DNA of 64,000 bases from Dermanyssus gallinae (GCA_003439945.1 QVRM01005614.1:1-64000); one strand, 5' to 3'; counted from the stretch's first letter, positions 33,300 to 44,050 are shown. The notes: generated by a model from the letters alone, not told the origin. Made by a program: numbers and translations.

Positions 33300-34639
33300 A
33301 CGGTGGTCTTGCTAGATTTACTGCATGATTGTTGGGTAGTCAACAAGGCGAATTGTATGCACATATAAATGCCACTTCGCGTTGTCAGTTATTGACCTAT
33401 TTGCAAAAGATATAGACAGAAGGGATATACAATTTACAGGGGACGACAATCCTTCACAGGATGGTGCGGGACTCAGAAAACCTATGCCGATGGGTGCCTG
33501 GATAAAAAGGGGGGCTATTCAAGAGCAAGGGAGAGAGCGGAAGGCTCAGAGGGGAAGCTAAACGACAATGTCCTCTTACAAGGATTTAGCAAGGTACTCT
33601 CGGAGCCAAGGGGCAATTCACGTAGATCGCTGCGAACGCAGTCTGGTAGGCTTATTAAGGTTTGCGAGGCTGCCACCGCAGAAGAGAAGCGGAAACCTTG
33701 GTTTAACGAGCGGTTAGGAGTAGATTGACGCGGCAATAGGTAAAGACCGTTCCGGGGATGAAGCCGTTGGCTCCGTTGGTTAAACGGTTTGTTAAAAACT
33801 TGCAGAAACAAGAGAAGCAAAGATACTAGGAAAATAATGGGTGGGCAGCAATAAAGGAGGCTGAGGAATGCCCACGTACATGGCTGAGACGGAAATAGAG
33901 GAGACAGCGCTTAGTTGAGGCTACTACTGCAACTGCGGCAAATAAATGCCCACATATGGGCATTCGGTCCATGCAGCTGTCGCTCATGTCGGGATACCGA
34001 TGGCGCCCATTGCCGCATATGCTATTCTACTAATATGGGATAGGATGGGAGTGGACGCGTTCAATTGGGAGCGGCCTCTCACGGCGCCGTAGAACACTGT
34101 GCACCTTGCAACAGTCACGAACGTTACTGTTGCGGCAGTCCGGGTACATTTGGAGGCAATGAGTTGAATGTAATACTTGTTCAGTGTGGATATGTATAAG
34201 GGCGGTTATATTTGGTCTGTGTTTGTATTCTAGGTGACGACCGAATTATGTGCATTGAATTACTTGTTGAGAAGTCATACGTTTTGTGTTCGAGGCATAG
34301 TGGTTTACTCAACTAATCTAGACAGGGAATCCTGGCTGAGTGATGCTAATGTGTGTTCATATTTGCGTCTTGAGTTGTCTATTATTCTCTATTTGTTTGC
34401 TGTCGTACGATGCCTAGGGCAACGGTTCAATAGCGTAATTGGCTTGCAGCCCGTGCGTTCATGATTCAGTGTTTGTGTTCTTAAGTTGAGAGGGCCTGTT
34501 TGGCGTGCTCTGGTGATATATTGGTGACTCGATTTGTATCTGCTCGTATATTGGGTTCCAACAGGTACGGTCGACTCGCCAAAATATAATGTAAAGGTCA
34601 CGGGAGTCTAACGCTTAGCTAGCGGTGTTACGCAGTTGA
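33300..34639. other. Mostly unassigned; possible LINE linker scrap
   Basis: At about 33660-33715 the plus strand reads CEAATAEEKRKPWFNERL, similar to the KPWWNEE block between endonuclease and RT of R1-like LINEs, but nothing on either side supports it. The rest has no recognisable feature. Confidence 0.3.
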
Positions 34640-35580
34640 CAGTTGTAGAAACTGCAGAGGATGCCTCTATGTCTTCCGCAGAGGCCCTCTAGATGTCAAC
34701 GCCCGGGAAGTGTCAACTTTGCTCAGGTTCATAATAAGATACGTGCTCGAAGCAACCACGCTAGGAGATGCTGAACAAACAATAAGGCAAGTCATGGGCA
34801 GTGCTACTGCGCTTGTAGATGAAAAGCCTTAAATGAGGCCTGTGATGGTGATCGGCCATAATCAACCCTCCAACTGAGGCCACAAAGCTGACGGAGTTAG
34901 GAAAATTTTGCATTGGCTGGGCGTCCTACTTAATTTGAGAGCGGGTTGTTGTACCCACATGCCAAAAATGCTAAAGAGTTGAGCACCAAACACGGACTTG
35001 CAGTCAACAACCGCCGCAATAAAAGCGGTAAACTGGGCCGCACCTCAAATAAACACGCGAAGACCCCTTGTGCTTCAACAGCGGACCTGCCGGGCGCTTA
35101 GCGAACTACTCCACCTGCTCAAATTACCAGTTCGAGATAACAGAGGCCAGATACAAACTGAACGGCCTAGGTGTCCGCCCAGTCTGCGTGCGTCAAGTTA
35201 ACCTCGCAGCCCTCCCGGTCCCGACACTTCACCTGAAATCCCTGAGGGATAACGGGCCCTTAGACGGGCCAGACCACACAGTGAACACGCATGCTGAGGA
35301 CGACCAGAGTTTTAAACTGTCCTCGTGACAGAGGATCATACGGTCATCACCGCCGGTAGACCAACGGGTTGTTGACCAACCCCGTCTCAGATCGAAAGTA
35401 ATTCAAGTGAACTGTAACAGAGGTCATGCATCGCACATAATGCTGGCCAAGATAGCGACGAGAAGATACGCACTAATCTTCCCCATCAGTAAGCTACACG
35501 TTAAACTGGCCGAATCAAATTAAATAACTTGTGTGGTGGACGATCGGAAAAACACAGGTAAAGCTGGTCAGGTAAGAGCT
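34640..35580 (+). pseudogene. Possible R1-like LINE 5' part (ORF1 end and endonuclease start)
   Basis: At about 35390-35495 the plus strand reads VIQVNCNRGHASHIMLAKIA, which fits the start of R1-clade endonucleases (QINCNRS-A--DLL). The region before it has the composition of an ORF1 (EATTLGDAEQTIRQVMGSAT near 34750-34810) with many stops. It breaks soon after, and an R1-like 3'UTR follows at 35833, so the middle of the element is deleted. Confidence 0.4.
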
Positions 35581-35832
35581 GCTTGCTGCCACTCGTAGCC
35601 TTTTTAGAGTTTTAATGCTAGTAGTCTTTCCTGAAGCTGTTAATGCTGATTCTATACACGCTTAAACAGCTTATAATTACGTCACGTAATAATCGTATTC
35701 AGAACAGCCTACGCGCCACACAGAATAAAAACCGTTTTTGCATGACAAAATCTAGCAGGGAATTCCGGGATAGCTAGGTTCATAAACTAGTCTCGCTTTT
35801 CGATCGTTTAAGGCTATTCTTGTGCCGTTTCC

Positions 35833-35981
35833 GATCGGATGCGGGGTTGGGGACATAACTGGCCTTGTGAGTTGGAGTCCCACACTACTGGCTCACACTT
35901 GCCGGCGAGTGTACAGGCGAGTTTCCTGTGTGTAGTGTCCGTGTGCACGCACCGCAGTTTTCAGCTTGTCCTCTAAAAGAC
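35833..35981 (+). repeat. R1-like LINE 3'UTR with stem-loop, copy c
   Basis: GGGGACATAACTGGCC, then GAGTTGGAGTCCCACACTAC. The stem is weakened by one change (GTGAG opposite CCCAC). Directly abuts the next unclassified repeat copy. Confidence 0.75.
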
Positions 35982-36660
35982 GCGGTCGTGATTGTTCACT
36001 GACGGACACTTAGTTAGCTGCCAGATACAGTTCATGGTGCAGCCAGCGTCTACTGCGCCTGTGAACAAGTGCCGTAAACGAGGGCAAGTGAAAGGCACCG
36101 ATGGCGGCTGAGCAGCATGATAGCAGCTATGCCTTTTAGCCTCTGGCGAAACATGATAAATCCAGTCTAGCCTTTGGCGACAAAAATCGACGAAGACACG
36201 AGGCTCACGCAATAGCTGCGGTGGCCGTGACCTCTACGTGGGCCACGACCTGACGAGGCGGGCACTTGTTGAAGTAAACGGCATCGCTCAATTCATCGCT
36301 AAGTCAGCTCACGTCGCTCGACAAACATATGGCGGCAAGACAACACACAAGAAAGGGAAATTGCGAAAACAACCTATAACGAGAGAAAGATAGAGATAGA
36401 GGGAAAACGCTCAAAAACGAATGACAGACGCAACCGCGAAAAATATATACTTAAGTGTTTTTATTTTTATTTAAATGTGATTTGGTCATCATTATTTGGC
36501 GTTTTTCAACAGTATGGTCACAATAATTCGTAACGCTGAAAGCGGACGAGAACATCCAATATATACGATCCTTTCTTTAATACTTTGCACCGTCTTACCT
36601 ATTTTTTATACCTAGATTTTAATTATAATAATAGTAATCATAATAAATCCGGAGATAAAG
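35982..36660 (+). repeat. Unclassified ~0.65-kb repeat, copy 2
   Basis: Begins CGGTCGTGATTGTTCACTGA. Shares ATGATAAATCCAGTCTAGCC, GACGAGGCGGGCACT, CATCGCTCAATTCATCGCTA and AACATATGGCGG with other copies, then a purine-rich GA segment and an AT-rich tail ending TTAATTATAATAATAGTAAT. Noncoding. Confidence 0.75.
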
Positions 36661-37617
36661 AGAGCCGGTAAATATTTTTGCCGGACGCGTCAGTGATCTG
36701 GTCTGGGATTTGTATTATTATTAATCGTTTGCTAGAGCTGCTAGAGAAGGCCTTCTTCTATAAGACGATCAATTGCTGTATTGTCATCGGATAGTAACCA
36801 CCGTATAGAGTGAGCCCATATCGACACTAACTGCCCATATGTGCGCGATATACCTCTAATTTAAGTATTGCTGTTGCTGATTTTTATTTTTGGCTTAGTG
36901 TTGCAATGCCAATTATTAGACTTCGTTTAATGCGTTGCGTGTTCTAAAGAGAGTTACGTGTATAAATCTGCGTACATGTATTTATAGGAGCAGTCTTGTA
37001 TCTAAAAGAACTCGTTGCAATACAAGATGTCTAGAAGAGGATCTATTACAATTCCTTACGGGACGGCGAAGAGTTTCAAGGATACGTCGAGGGACTTCTT
37101 ATTAAGCCAATGCCTAATCTTAACATTAGCCAATTTGGCGTGCATGTTGTATTCATACAAATCATCTGTTTCTGTGATTGTTTATTAGCACTTACCCAAT
37201 ATTTCTGTTTTATCACTATGTACCGCGTACATCTATATATTTTCTGGCCAACAAAACATCGAGGCACAAACGGCTGCAATACTTCTATCATATTACCGTT
37301 GTAAGCTCGCATTGTCCGCTGCTTTAATTCGGGCCGAATTTAACAGTACTCGCTGATCTATACGCATTTAAACATATTGCTATGACTTATTGGCTTTGGT
37401 AGTTAATCCAGCCGGACATTCATGTCTTTAGAGGAGAAACAGGAGGAACATGACAATTGTGATCAGTTTAAATACGCTTACTTTCATAGCTTATAAAGAT
37501 AATATTAAACAAAATACAAAAGGTAATGTAAACAAGCGAAGTAAAAATCGGTTTGTTTCCCGGCAAGTTTGCGTTTAGTCGTTTAAGCTTCGGGCCATAC
37601 AAGCCGCCTATACAAGC
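36661..37617. other. Unassigned sequence
   Basis: No coding signal. 37140-37255 resembles 29425-29530 (CTGTTTCTGTGATTGTT / CTGCGTTTGTGGTTGTT, then CCAATATTT and TTCTGGCCAACAA / TTCTGGTCAACAA). Confidence 0.4.
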
Positions 37618-38200
37618 ACGGTCATGAGTAGTGTCCATTGATAGACTCTAACTCCTGACTAAGTGCTTGCACTTAAATAAGATACGCTTGCTAGCTGCAG
37701 GATGTCCGCCCCTGAGCGACTACGCTACTAGAGGTTCTATGCAGGTGCGTATAGTGCAACTAGAGCGCTTACTGCCACTGTGGCCGGCGAGTGCTGTAAA
37801 CGAGGAACTGGTAGAGGCACTGATGACGGCTCACCAGTGGCTGACCATGATAAATCCAGTCTGGCCTTTAGCCCGACAAAAAGTCGATGAAGAAACGAGG
37901 CTTGCGTAATACCAGCGATGGCCCTGACCTTTGCGTGGGCTACGGCGTTGATGCGTCCTGACGAGGCGGAGAGATTCGTTGAAGTCGCGGCATCGCTCAA
38001 TTCATCGCTAATCCAGCTCACGTCGTACGATAAACGTATGGCGGAAAGAAAGAGGAAGAGATAATATAGAGAATAAGAGAGAAATCTATATAAATATATA
38101 TATATATAAAGAGAGAGAGATAGACACAGAGAGAGAGGAAGAGAGAAAGCGCGAGCGCTGGTGGAAGACCCACAGATTTAAACCGCGAAACGTGTCTACT
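37618..38200 (+). repeat. Unclassified ~0.6-kb repeat, copy 3
   Basis: Starts ACGGTCATGAGTAGTGTCCA and carries the full series of family blocks, including CTCACCAGTGGCTGACCATG and ATAAATCCAGTCTGGCC, TCAATTCATCGCTAATCCAG and ATGGCGGAAAGA, then a short (TA)n and GA-rich tract (about 38089-38155). Noncoding. Confidence 0.75.
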
Positions 38201-38462
38201 CGTTCATAATTTTCTTGGTGTATTGCGCAATTAGTCGCAATAGATGGTACGACTAAAAGCTCGCGTAAGCAGCACTAAGACACAACAGTAACAAATGGTA
38301 CTATTGCAGACTATTGTCAGAACTGTGTTGCGACCCTTTGTATGTCAGTTGTCCTGATGTTAGCAAACATGTGGTCACTGGTGGTGCAATTTTCACCTGT
38401 TGTTATTCTTCCTCCTGTCTTCATAATGTGAGACCACTCTCAGCCATGTATATAATCATTTT

Positions 38463-38498
38463 GGGCCTGTTTGCTGCTCGGTGATTCACCGGCTTTGC
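38463..38498 (+). repeat. Left direct repeat flanking mariner fragment
   Basis: Ends GCTCGGTGATTCACCGGCTTTGC. Nearly the same 31 bases stand at 39504-39534 on the far side of the mariner fragment. Confidence 0.85.
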
Positions 38499-39498
38499 TC
38501 ATGTCTCTCACTTATGCCGACAAGCTCGGCCATTTTGAATGTTCACTTAATTGTTGACAGCTGCTTTGCTTGCACGTGTTTTGGATCGTCTTCGATTTTT
38601 ACCTATTCAAAAAAATGGATCAAAGAACCTGTATCAAATTTTGTGTGAAAAACGAAATTAAGTGCGCGGATGCATTCCGAATGTTGACTGTGGCATACGG
38701 AGAAGCTACCTTGGACCGAAGCAACGTTTATCGGTGGTACAAAATGTTCTCAGAAGGCCGAGAAGATGTGAACGACGAAGAGCGTGCCGGACGCCCGAGC
38801 ACTTCAACAACAGACGAAAAAATTAATGAAGTGGAGAAAATGGTATTGGCCAATCGTCGAATCACCGTTAGAGAAGTTGCTGAGGACCTAAACATATCGA
38901 TTGGCTCGTGCCATTCGATTTTTATCAATGATTTGGGCATGAGACGGGTCGCCGCGAAATTCGTACCAAAATTGCTCAATTGCGACCAAAAACAGCATCG
39001 CATGAACATTGCTAATGAGATGTTGGACTCTGTCCGCGACGACCCAAATTTGCTCCAGAGGGTCATAACTGGTGACGACTCGTGGGTTTATGGTTATGAC
39101 GTGGAAACCAAAGCTCAATCATCTCAATGGAAGCTGCCGCACGAACCAAGACCGAAAAAAGCGCGCCAAGTTCGGTCGAATGTGAAAGTTTTGCTGACAG
39201 TTTTCTTCGATTGCAGGGGCGTGGTGCATCATGAGTTCTTGCCACAGGGTAGAACGGTCAATAAGGAATATTACCTGCAAGTTATGCGCAATTTGCGCGA
39301 AGCAATCCGCCAGAAACGCCCGGATTTGTGGAAGAACAAAAATTGGCTTTTGCACCACGATAACGCCCCTGCTCACACATCGTTGCTTGTGCGCGAGTTT
39401 TTGGCCAAAAACAACACACTAATGATGCCGCAGCCACCGTATTCCCCAGATCTGGCCCCCTGTGACTTTTTCTTGTTCCCTAAACTGAAGAGGCCCAT
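38499..39498 (+). mobile_element. Mariner fragment lacking both terminal repeats
   Basis: 1,000 bases corresponding to positions 2334-3334 of the mariner at 2.2 kb, with only a handful of substitutions. The first ~87 bases and last ~233 bases of the element, including both TIRs, are absent. It is bracketed by an imperfect 31-36-bp direct repeat instead of TA. Because TIRs are required for transposase, it did not arrive by standard cut-and-paste in its present form. Confidence 0.9.
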
Positions 39499-39520
39499 TT
39501 TTTGGCCTGTTGCTCGGTGA
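38615..39520 (+). pseudogene. 3'-truncated mariner transposase
   Basis: Starts at the same ATG (MDQRTCIKFC) as the copy at 2451 and stays in frame through all three catalytic positions: TGDDSW, HHDNAPAH and YSPDLAPCD. After KLKRP it runs into flanking DNA, adds IFWPVAR and stops, giving 301 residues instead of ~344. Two differences from the 2.2-kb copy are conservative (E to D beside the first catalytic aspartate; D to N near residue 131). The missing C-terminus makes activity unlikely, though DNA-binding and catalytic regions are complete. Confidence 0.9.
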
Positions 39521-39650
39521 TTCACCGGCTTTGCGTATGTTCTGTTGCTCATGAATAAAATGCTGTAGAATAAATAATATTTTATGATCGATAAATGCCT
39601 ATAAGTTGAGTAGTGGTATTCTCTATCCATATTGAGGATACACATACGTC
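39504..39650 (-). repeat. Right direct repeat and LINE-like flank
   Basis: 39504-39534 repeats the left flank of the mariner fragment. On the minus strand, the sequence continuing to about 39600 (TTCATGAGCAACAGAACATA then GCAAAGCCGGTGAATCACCG) matches 12262-12310 (TTCATGAGCTGCAGAACATG then GCAAAGCCAGTGAATCACCG), so the target belongs to a dispersed repeat, perhaps the LINE at 12 kb. Confidence 0.65.
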
Positions 39651-39699
39651 TTTGGTTCTAGAGGAGTAACTTGCAAATGCAGTTGTTCACACGGTCAGC

Positions 39700-39812
39700 A
39701 CTGCGGGAAAGCTTCCTGCAAGAGTGGGCCGGCGGTGTGGAACTCCAACCCACTAAAAGCCAGCCGTGTCGCCGTCCCCCGACCTGACTGGGAACTGCTT
39801 GCGCATCAAACA
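39700..39812 (-). repeat. R1-like LINE 3'UTR with stem-loop, copy d
   Basis: Minus strand: GCGCAAGCAGTTCCCAGT, then TTTTAGTGGGTTGGAGTTCC and ACACCGCCGGCCCAC. The stem is retained with a G-U pair. Inverted relative to copies b and e. Confidence 0.75.
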
Positions 39813-39830
39813 GTCAGGGGGGTGGAAGTC

Positions 39831-39929
39831 TACTACTCCAGAAGGGTGTGTTCGCCGGGAGCCTACTACTCCAGAAGGGTGTGTTCCCCGGGAGCCTACT
39901 ACTCCAGAAGGGTGTGTTCCCTGGGAGCC
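39831..39929. repeat. 33-bp minisatellite, three units
   Basis: Units 39831-39863, 39864-39896 and 39897-39929, each beginning TACTACTCCAGAAGGGTGTG and differing by one or two bases. In one frame they encode an 11-residue repeat (YYSRRVCSPGA), but no gene context supports translation. Confidence 0.92.
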
Positions 39930-40699
39930 ACGAGGAGGAGAAGGCGCCTACATTATACATACGCCTGCATTTTCCATAACTACTTGTACTTGTGTATCTT
40001 TATATCTGTACCTTCACTATTCATACCTGCTACGAGCAAATATTGTCACCCTGCCTGCTGTGCTTTTACATTCTGGCAAGAAGTGCCTGGAGCAGCACTC
40101 GGTATTAAAGCCACACATTTGACTTTGGCGATCCACGTTTTCGTGAGGACCAGAGCCCTGTATGTTGGCAGCTGCGAGAGCATTCCTAGAAACAACATTA
40201 TAGTTAGTAAATAAACCCTAAAAATTGTACTGGCCTTGTTTTTGTAAACATATTGGATAAATAATGTTTTAATTTTTCGTAGCTTGTTCTATGCTTATGC
40301 AACCCTCCAAGAAAAAGACAGGAGAGGGTATTAACAATTGGCAAACACCAATAGTTAAAACTGACAAACTGTATTTGTATCATATGCATATTTTTAAACC
40401 CCAAATATAGATTCACATATAATTATGCGCCAGAAGTAAGTTGTTAATAAATAAAGTATCCATAGTACACGCTAATTATAATAAGAAGTGTCCTAAGAAT
40501 GAACAGATTTACATGTATAAATACAGATAGATACGCACATCTATACTATGTTATTTGTTTTCTGAGCTGTTTTGCCTACCTATTTCGGCATTGTCTATTT
40601 GCTTGGTTGTCATAGTCCCCAAAAATCGTTGTTCGCCCTATTTTATTTTGGGCGCCATTGCAGCAGGTAATTAGTGTTTCTAGTTTAAGTTTAGTACGC
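39930..40699. other. Unassigned sequence
   Basis: AT-rich in its second half, no recognised coding or repeat signal beyond short AATAAA motifs. Confidence 0.4.
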
Positions 40700-40928
40700 C
40701 ATTCTTTTGGTTTATTGTCGATGAGGCCCGCGAAAATCGACGCGCATAACTATCTACTGAGTTCACCATCAGTCTTCCTTTCTTTCTGCTTCGTTTATCG
40801 TGCAAAGGTCTTCGGAAAAAATGGATAAGCAATCCCGGCTACTGAAGTTACTTAGTGGAACTGCATTACTTTGTGTCAAGGTGGCGCTATTATTTATGTG
40901 TTTATCTCTCTGTCTCTCTCTCTCTCTC

Positions 40929-40977
<49 letters not shown>

Positions 40978-41440
40978 CGACAACATTACGCAGCGCACAG
41001 TAAGTCAAAGAAGCAGGCTTCTTTTTATATAAACAATGATATATGAATTGGTCGCGACTGGAAGGGTATTGCCGCCAGCAGCTCTATTGGTAGATGAGCT
41101 GGCAAGGTTCAGTCTGCGTCAGAAAGATGTGCGCGCTTTCTTCTTCCCCAATAGGAGAAAAGTCCATCTAAATGAAGTAAACGTTAGCGCTCACCGTCAA
41201 TGTAATGGTCGTCTGGCTGTCGTAGCCTCTTACTGATTTTCTAGCGACTTAGTCTAGACTGTGGAGTTTCTTCTTTCTATCGCACAAACGGATGTATGTA
41301 TGCTTTATGCGTGCTTACTTCTTCAGGTGTTAATGTTGCCTAGCAGCTCTTTTATTTAGAACTTTGCGGAGACAGAAATTTCAATGAGAAACTACCGACT
41401 ACGTTCTGAAATTCGATTTCGAATTTAAAGCTCCACTAAA
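40700..41440 (+). repeat. Duplicated segment C, copy 1
   Basis: Matches 43260-44050 in order: TTGTCGATGAGGCCCG, GAGTTCACCATCAGTCTTCC, TTTCTTTCTGCTTC, AAATGGAT-AGC-ATCCC, ACATTACGCAGC, CGTCAATGTAATGGTCGT and AGCGGCTCTT-like blocks. Contains a (CT)n/(TA)n tract at about 40910-40974. Noncoding as far as I can tell. Confidence 0.75.
40934..40974. repeat. (TA)n microsatellite
   Basis: Preceded by a CT tract; lies inside segment C copy 1. Confidence 0.92.
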
Positions 41441-41620
41441 TATGTATGTGCACGGAAGTATAATCAGGTATATTCTGAAATTAAGCTGAAAAAACACGTT
41501 AGGCACAAACATTGCAAAACCTAAGACTTGTCACTTAATGTACAAAACAAGATTATATATATATACTTTTCTTTTAATACTTACTACACTTTAGTATTAT
41601 ATATTAGCATGCAGGTTATT

Positions 41621-42320
41621 TTACCCAATATAAGCCCATTTTAACAATGTGCCCCAAACAAAAGTTGCATTTCCTCGTTGAGTGTCGAGTGATAGTCTCT
41701 GACAGAAGAATTTAGATGCTTTTGAGTATTCATTTGAAAGACTAAGGCCCCTACCCACCCGTTCAACCAGAGTGAGTGTGAGCGGGTCCTGAACTTCCAT
41801 TGTTTCGAACGCCAATGGACAAAGTTGTGCGGATAACCAACGTTAGAGTATGTTCTGCATTTGTCAGAATCTGCCAACCTGGAAGCGTGATCTGCTCGGC
41901 CCGCATTTTCACCCACTATTGAAGGGGCTAATGAGTCGGTTACAGTTGCGTTCCAAACAAGTTTTCGGCCACGCTCAAAAGGTGGTGGAGTGATTTTGTC
42001 AGGTATTTTCCGTCGTCCCTGGATAGACCTGGGGGGTCCAGTACGCATGGAAAGCCAGCAGATGACAGGCTGTGATGAGCCAAAGGGTCTACATCACCAC
42101 AATGACATCGTTGGCGCACGACTAGGTCAACATCAAGCCGCAGTCCTGCGTCAATGCGTGTCGTCTCATCGTTCAAAAGAGTCCCAATTTGCGGACAGAG
42201 TAGGGAATGTAACCAAGCTTCGGCAACGGCCCGAAGCCAGGATTTATCGGCCACAGAAGGGGTTTTATCAATCAGGCTTGCTAATCGCTTTTCTTGCAAG
42301 GGCTGTCCAACTGCCTGATT
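41621..42320 (-). pseudogene. RPDG-type retroelement C-terminal remnant
   Basis: The minus strand reads KSWLRAVAEAWLHSLLCPQI, LLNDETTRIDAGLRLDVDLV and QRCHCGDVDPLAHHSLS in the first frame. A deletion there removes part of the RH...RPDG region (only GLSRDDGK remains). After frameshift it continues with FERGRKLVWNATVTDSLAPS and RLADSDKCRTYSNVGYP. It ends with QRLSLDTQRGNATFVWGTLL near 41690-41640. The block order overlaps the copies at 30 kb and 18-19 kb, which together outline a single family. Two or more frameshifts; not functional. Confidence 0.68.
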
Positions 42321-42652
42321 AGCTTTATCGTCATAGAGAGGAGTCGAGTAAAAACGTCAACCTGTTAAGTCAGCTTTTCAAATGCAACGTATATATACTT
42401 CGGGCAGTTTCTGGCCTACCTAACCAGGATAGGAAAGATGGCCTGGGATGGCTGCGTTCTGTGCGAATCAATCAAGGCGGATGACCTGGGACACACAGTC
42501 CTGTCTTTTCAAGACATGGGCGCGTCCATTATAGCTTGTTTCTTATTGCACTCTAGCCCCGCGCTCCCCATGTACGACACTACCTAGAATTAAAAATGTT
42601 TTTGGCACATTTGCGTCTGGGCCGTTATGCTTCTGGCCGTAGCGGTCGACAC

Positions 42653-43220
42653 AAGCGCGGTCATGATTGTCCACTGACGGACTTAAACTTCTGACTAAGT
42701 GTTTAAAATAGATACTTTACGCTCGTCGCCGCCAGATGTCATGCCTGACGTAGGAAAACGAGAAACGACTTACTTGCTCTGAAATGACGTATACAGGTTA
42801 TAGTGCAACTAGCGTTTATTGCGACTGCAGACAACGAGCGTTGCTGACTAATACTGGTGGAACGGCTGACCAGCAAGCGAAACCCGGTAAATTCAGTCTA
42901 GCTATTTGCGACGAATAGTCGACGCTAGAAGATATGAAGCTTACACAATAGCCGCGATAACCGTGACCTCTACGTGGCCCATGGTGTTGAGCTTCCGACG
43001 AGACGGGCATTCGTCGTTGAAGTAAACGGCGTCACTCAATTCGCCGCTAAGCCAGCTCACGTCATCCAATAAACATATGGCGGAAAGACAGGGCAAGAGG
43101 AGGGGGGAAGGATTATCAGAGAGAAAAACCTATGGAGAGAGAGATGAGAGAGAGGGGGGGGGGGGTGCAGAGAAACGCCCAGAATTGGACGGCAGACGAA
43201 ACCGAGTTTTGGACATAGCA
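42653..43220 (+). repeat. Unclassified ~0.6-kb repeat, copy 4
   Basis: Begins AAGCGCGGTCATGATTGTCC and shares GACTAAGTGTTTAAA, TATAGTGCAACTAGCG, AAATTCAGTCTAGC, GTGACCTCTACGTGGCCCAT and AAACATATGGCGGAAAGAC with the other copies, then a GA/G-rich tract at 43095-43170. Segment C follows immediately. Confidence 0.75.
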
Positions 43221-43259
43221 CGGTCATTACGTGTGATGGGCGATTAATACGGCCATCGG

Positions 43260-43577
43260 TCGTGCGAAAATGTGTTCTTCAGTACGCTATTCGCTTGTAC
43301 GCTATTGTCGATGAGGCCCGTGGAAATCGACCCACATACCCATCGACCGAGTTCACCATCAGTCTTCCTTTCTTTCTGCTTCTTTCATCACGCAAAGGAG
43401 TTCGGGAAAAATGGATGAGCGATCCCAGTCGCTCGAGCGAACGGGTAAGTGGGGCCGCTCTATCTTGCTCCAGCTGGAGCCATTATGTATGGATATATCT
43501 ATGGTTGGACGACATCATTACGCAGCACACCGTAAGCGAAGGAGAGAGGCAACCTGCATTGCGTATAGACTGCCTTT

Positions 43578-43658
<81 letters not shown>

Positions 43659-44050
43659 CACGATATTATCCAGACTGGAGGCAAATTCCATCTAAGTAGC
43701 GAATATCATACCGCTCGCCGTCCACGTAATGGTCGTTTGGCGGTTATAGCCTCATATTGACTTTTTAGCAACTTATTCTAGACTTAGGGGTTACTTGCTA
43801 CTGAGCAAACGGGTATATGTGTGCTTCATTGAATAGTACTACGGCTTTATGTGAGGAATATTTGGTATAGCGCATCAGACAAGACGTGTACGGCCGTAAT
43901 AAACCTCTTTTGGGTGAGCGGCGTCAAAGGTTATTGCTCGCACACATGATCGCGTGTCCAGGCGTTAATGTTACCCAGCGGCTCTTCAATATTAGTTTAC
44001 GTTACTGACTGAAATTTCAGTCAGTAACGACATACTACCTAAGGACATTT
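43260..44050 (+). repeat. Duplicated segment C, copy 2, with perfect 30-bp palindrome
   Basis: Homologous to 40700-41440. Contains a long (TA)n at 43580-43667, placed differently from the tract in copy 1. At 44000-44029 it carries a perfect palindrome (CGTTACTGACTGAAA and its exact complement) where copy 1 has only the GAAATTTC core. Confidence 0.75.
43580..43667. repeat. (TA)n microsatellite
   Basis: More than 40 TA units, inside segment C copy 2. Confidence 0.93.

Noticed and set aside
34230..34610. Paired frames around 34.2-34.6 kb as coding
   Set aside because: Short (70-76 codons), overlapping on opposite strands and without recognisable motifs.
39735..40214. 159-codon ORF with an 11-residue internal repeat as a repeat protein
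   Set aside because: The repeat is a 33-bp minisatellite next to an inverted LINE 3'UTR; the frame starts inside that UTR and ends in AT-rich DNA.
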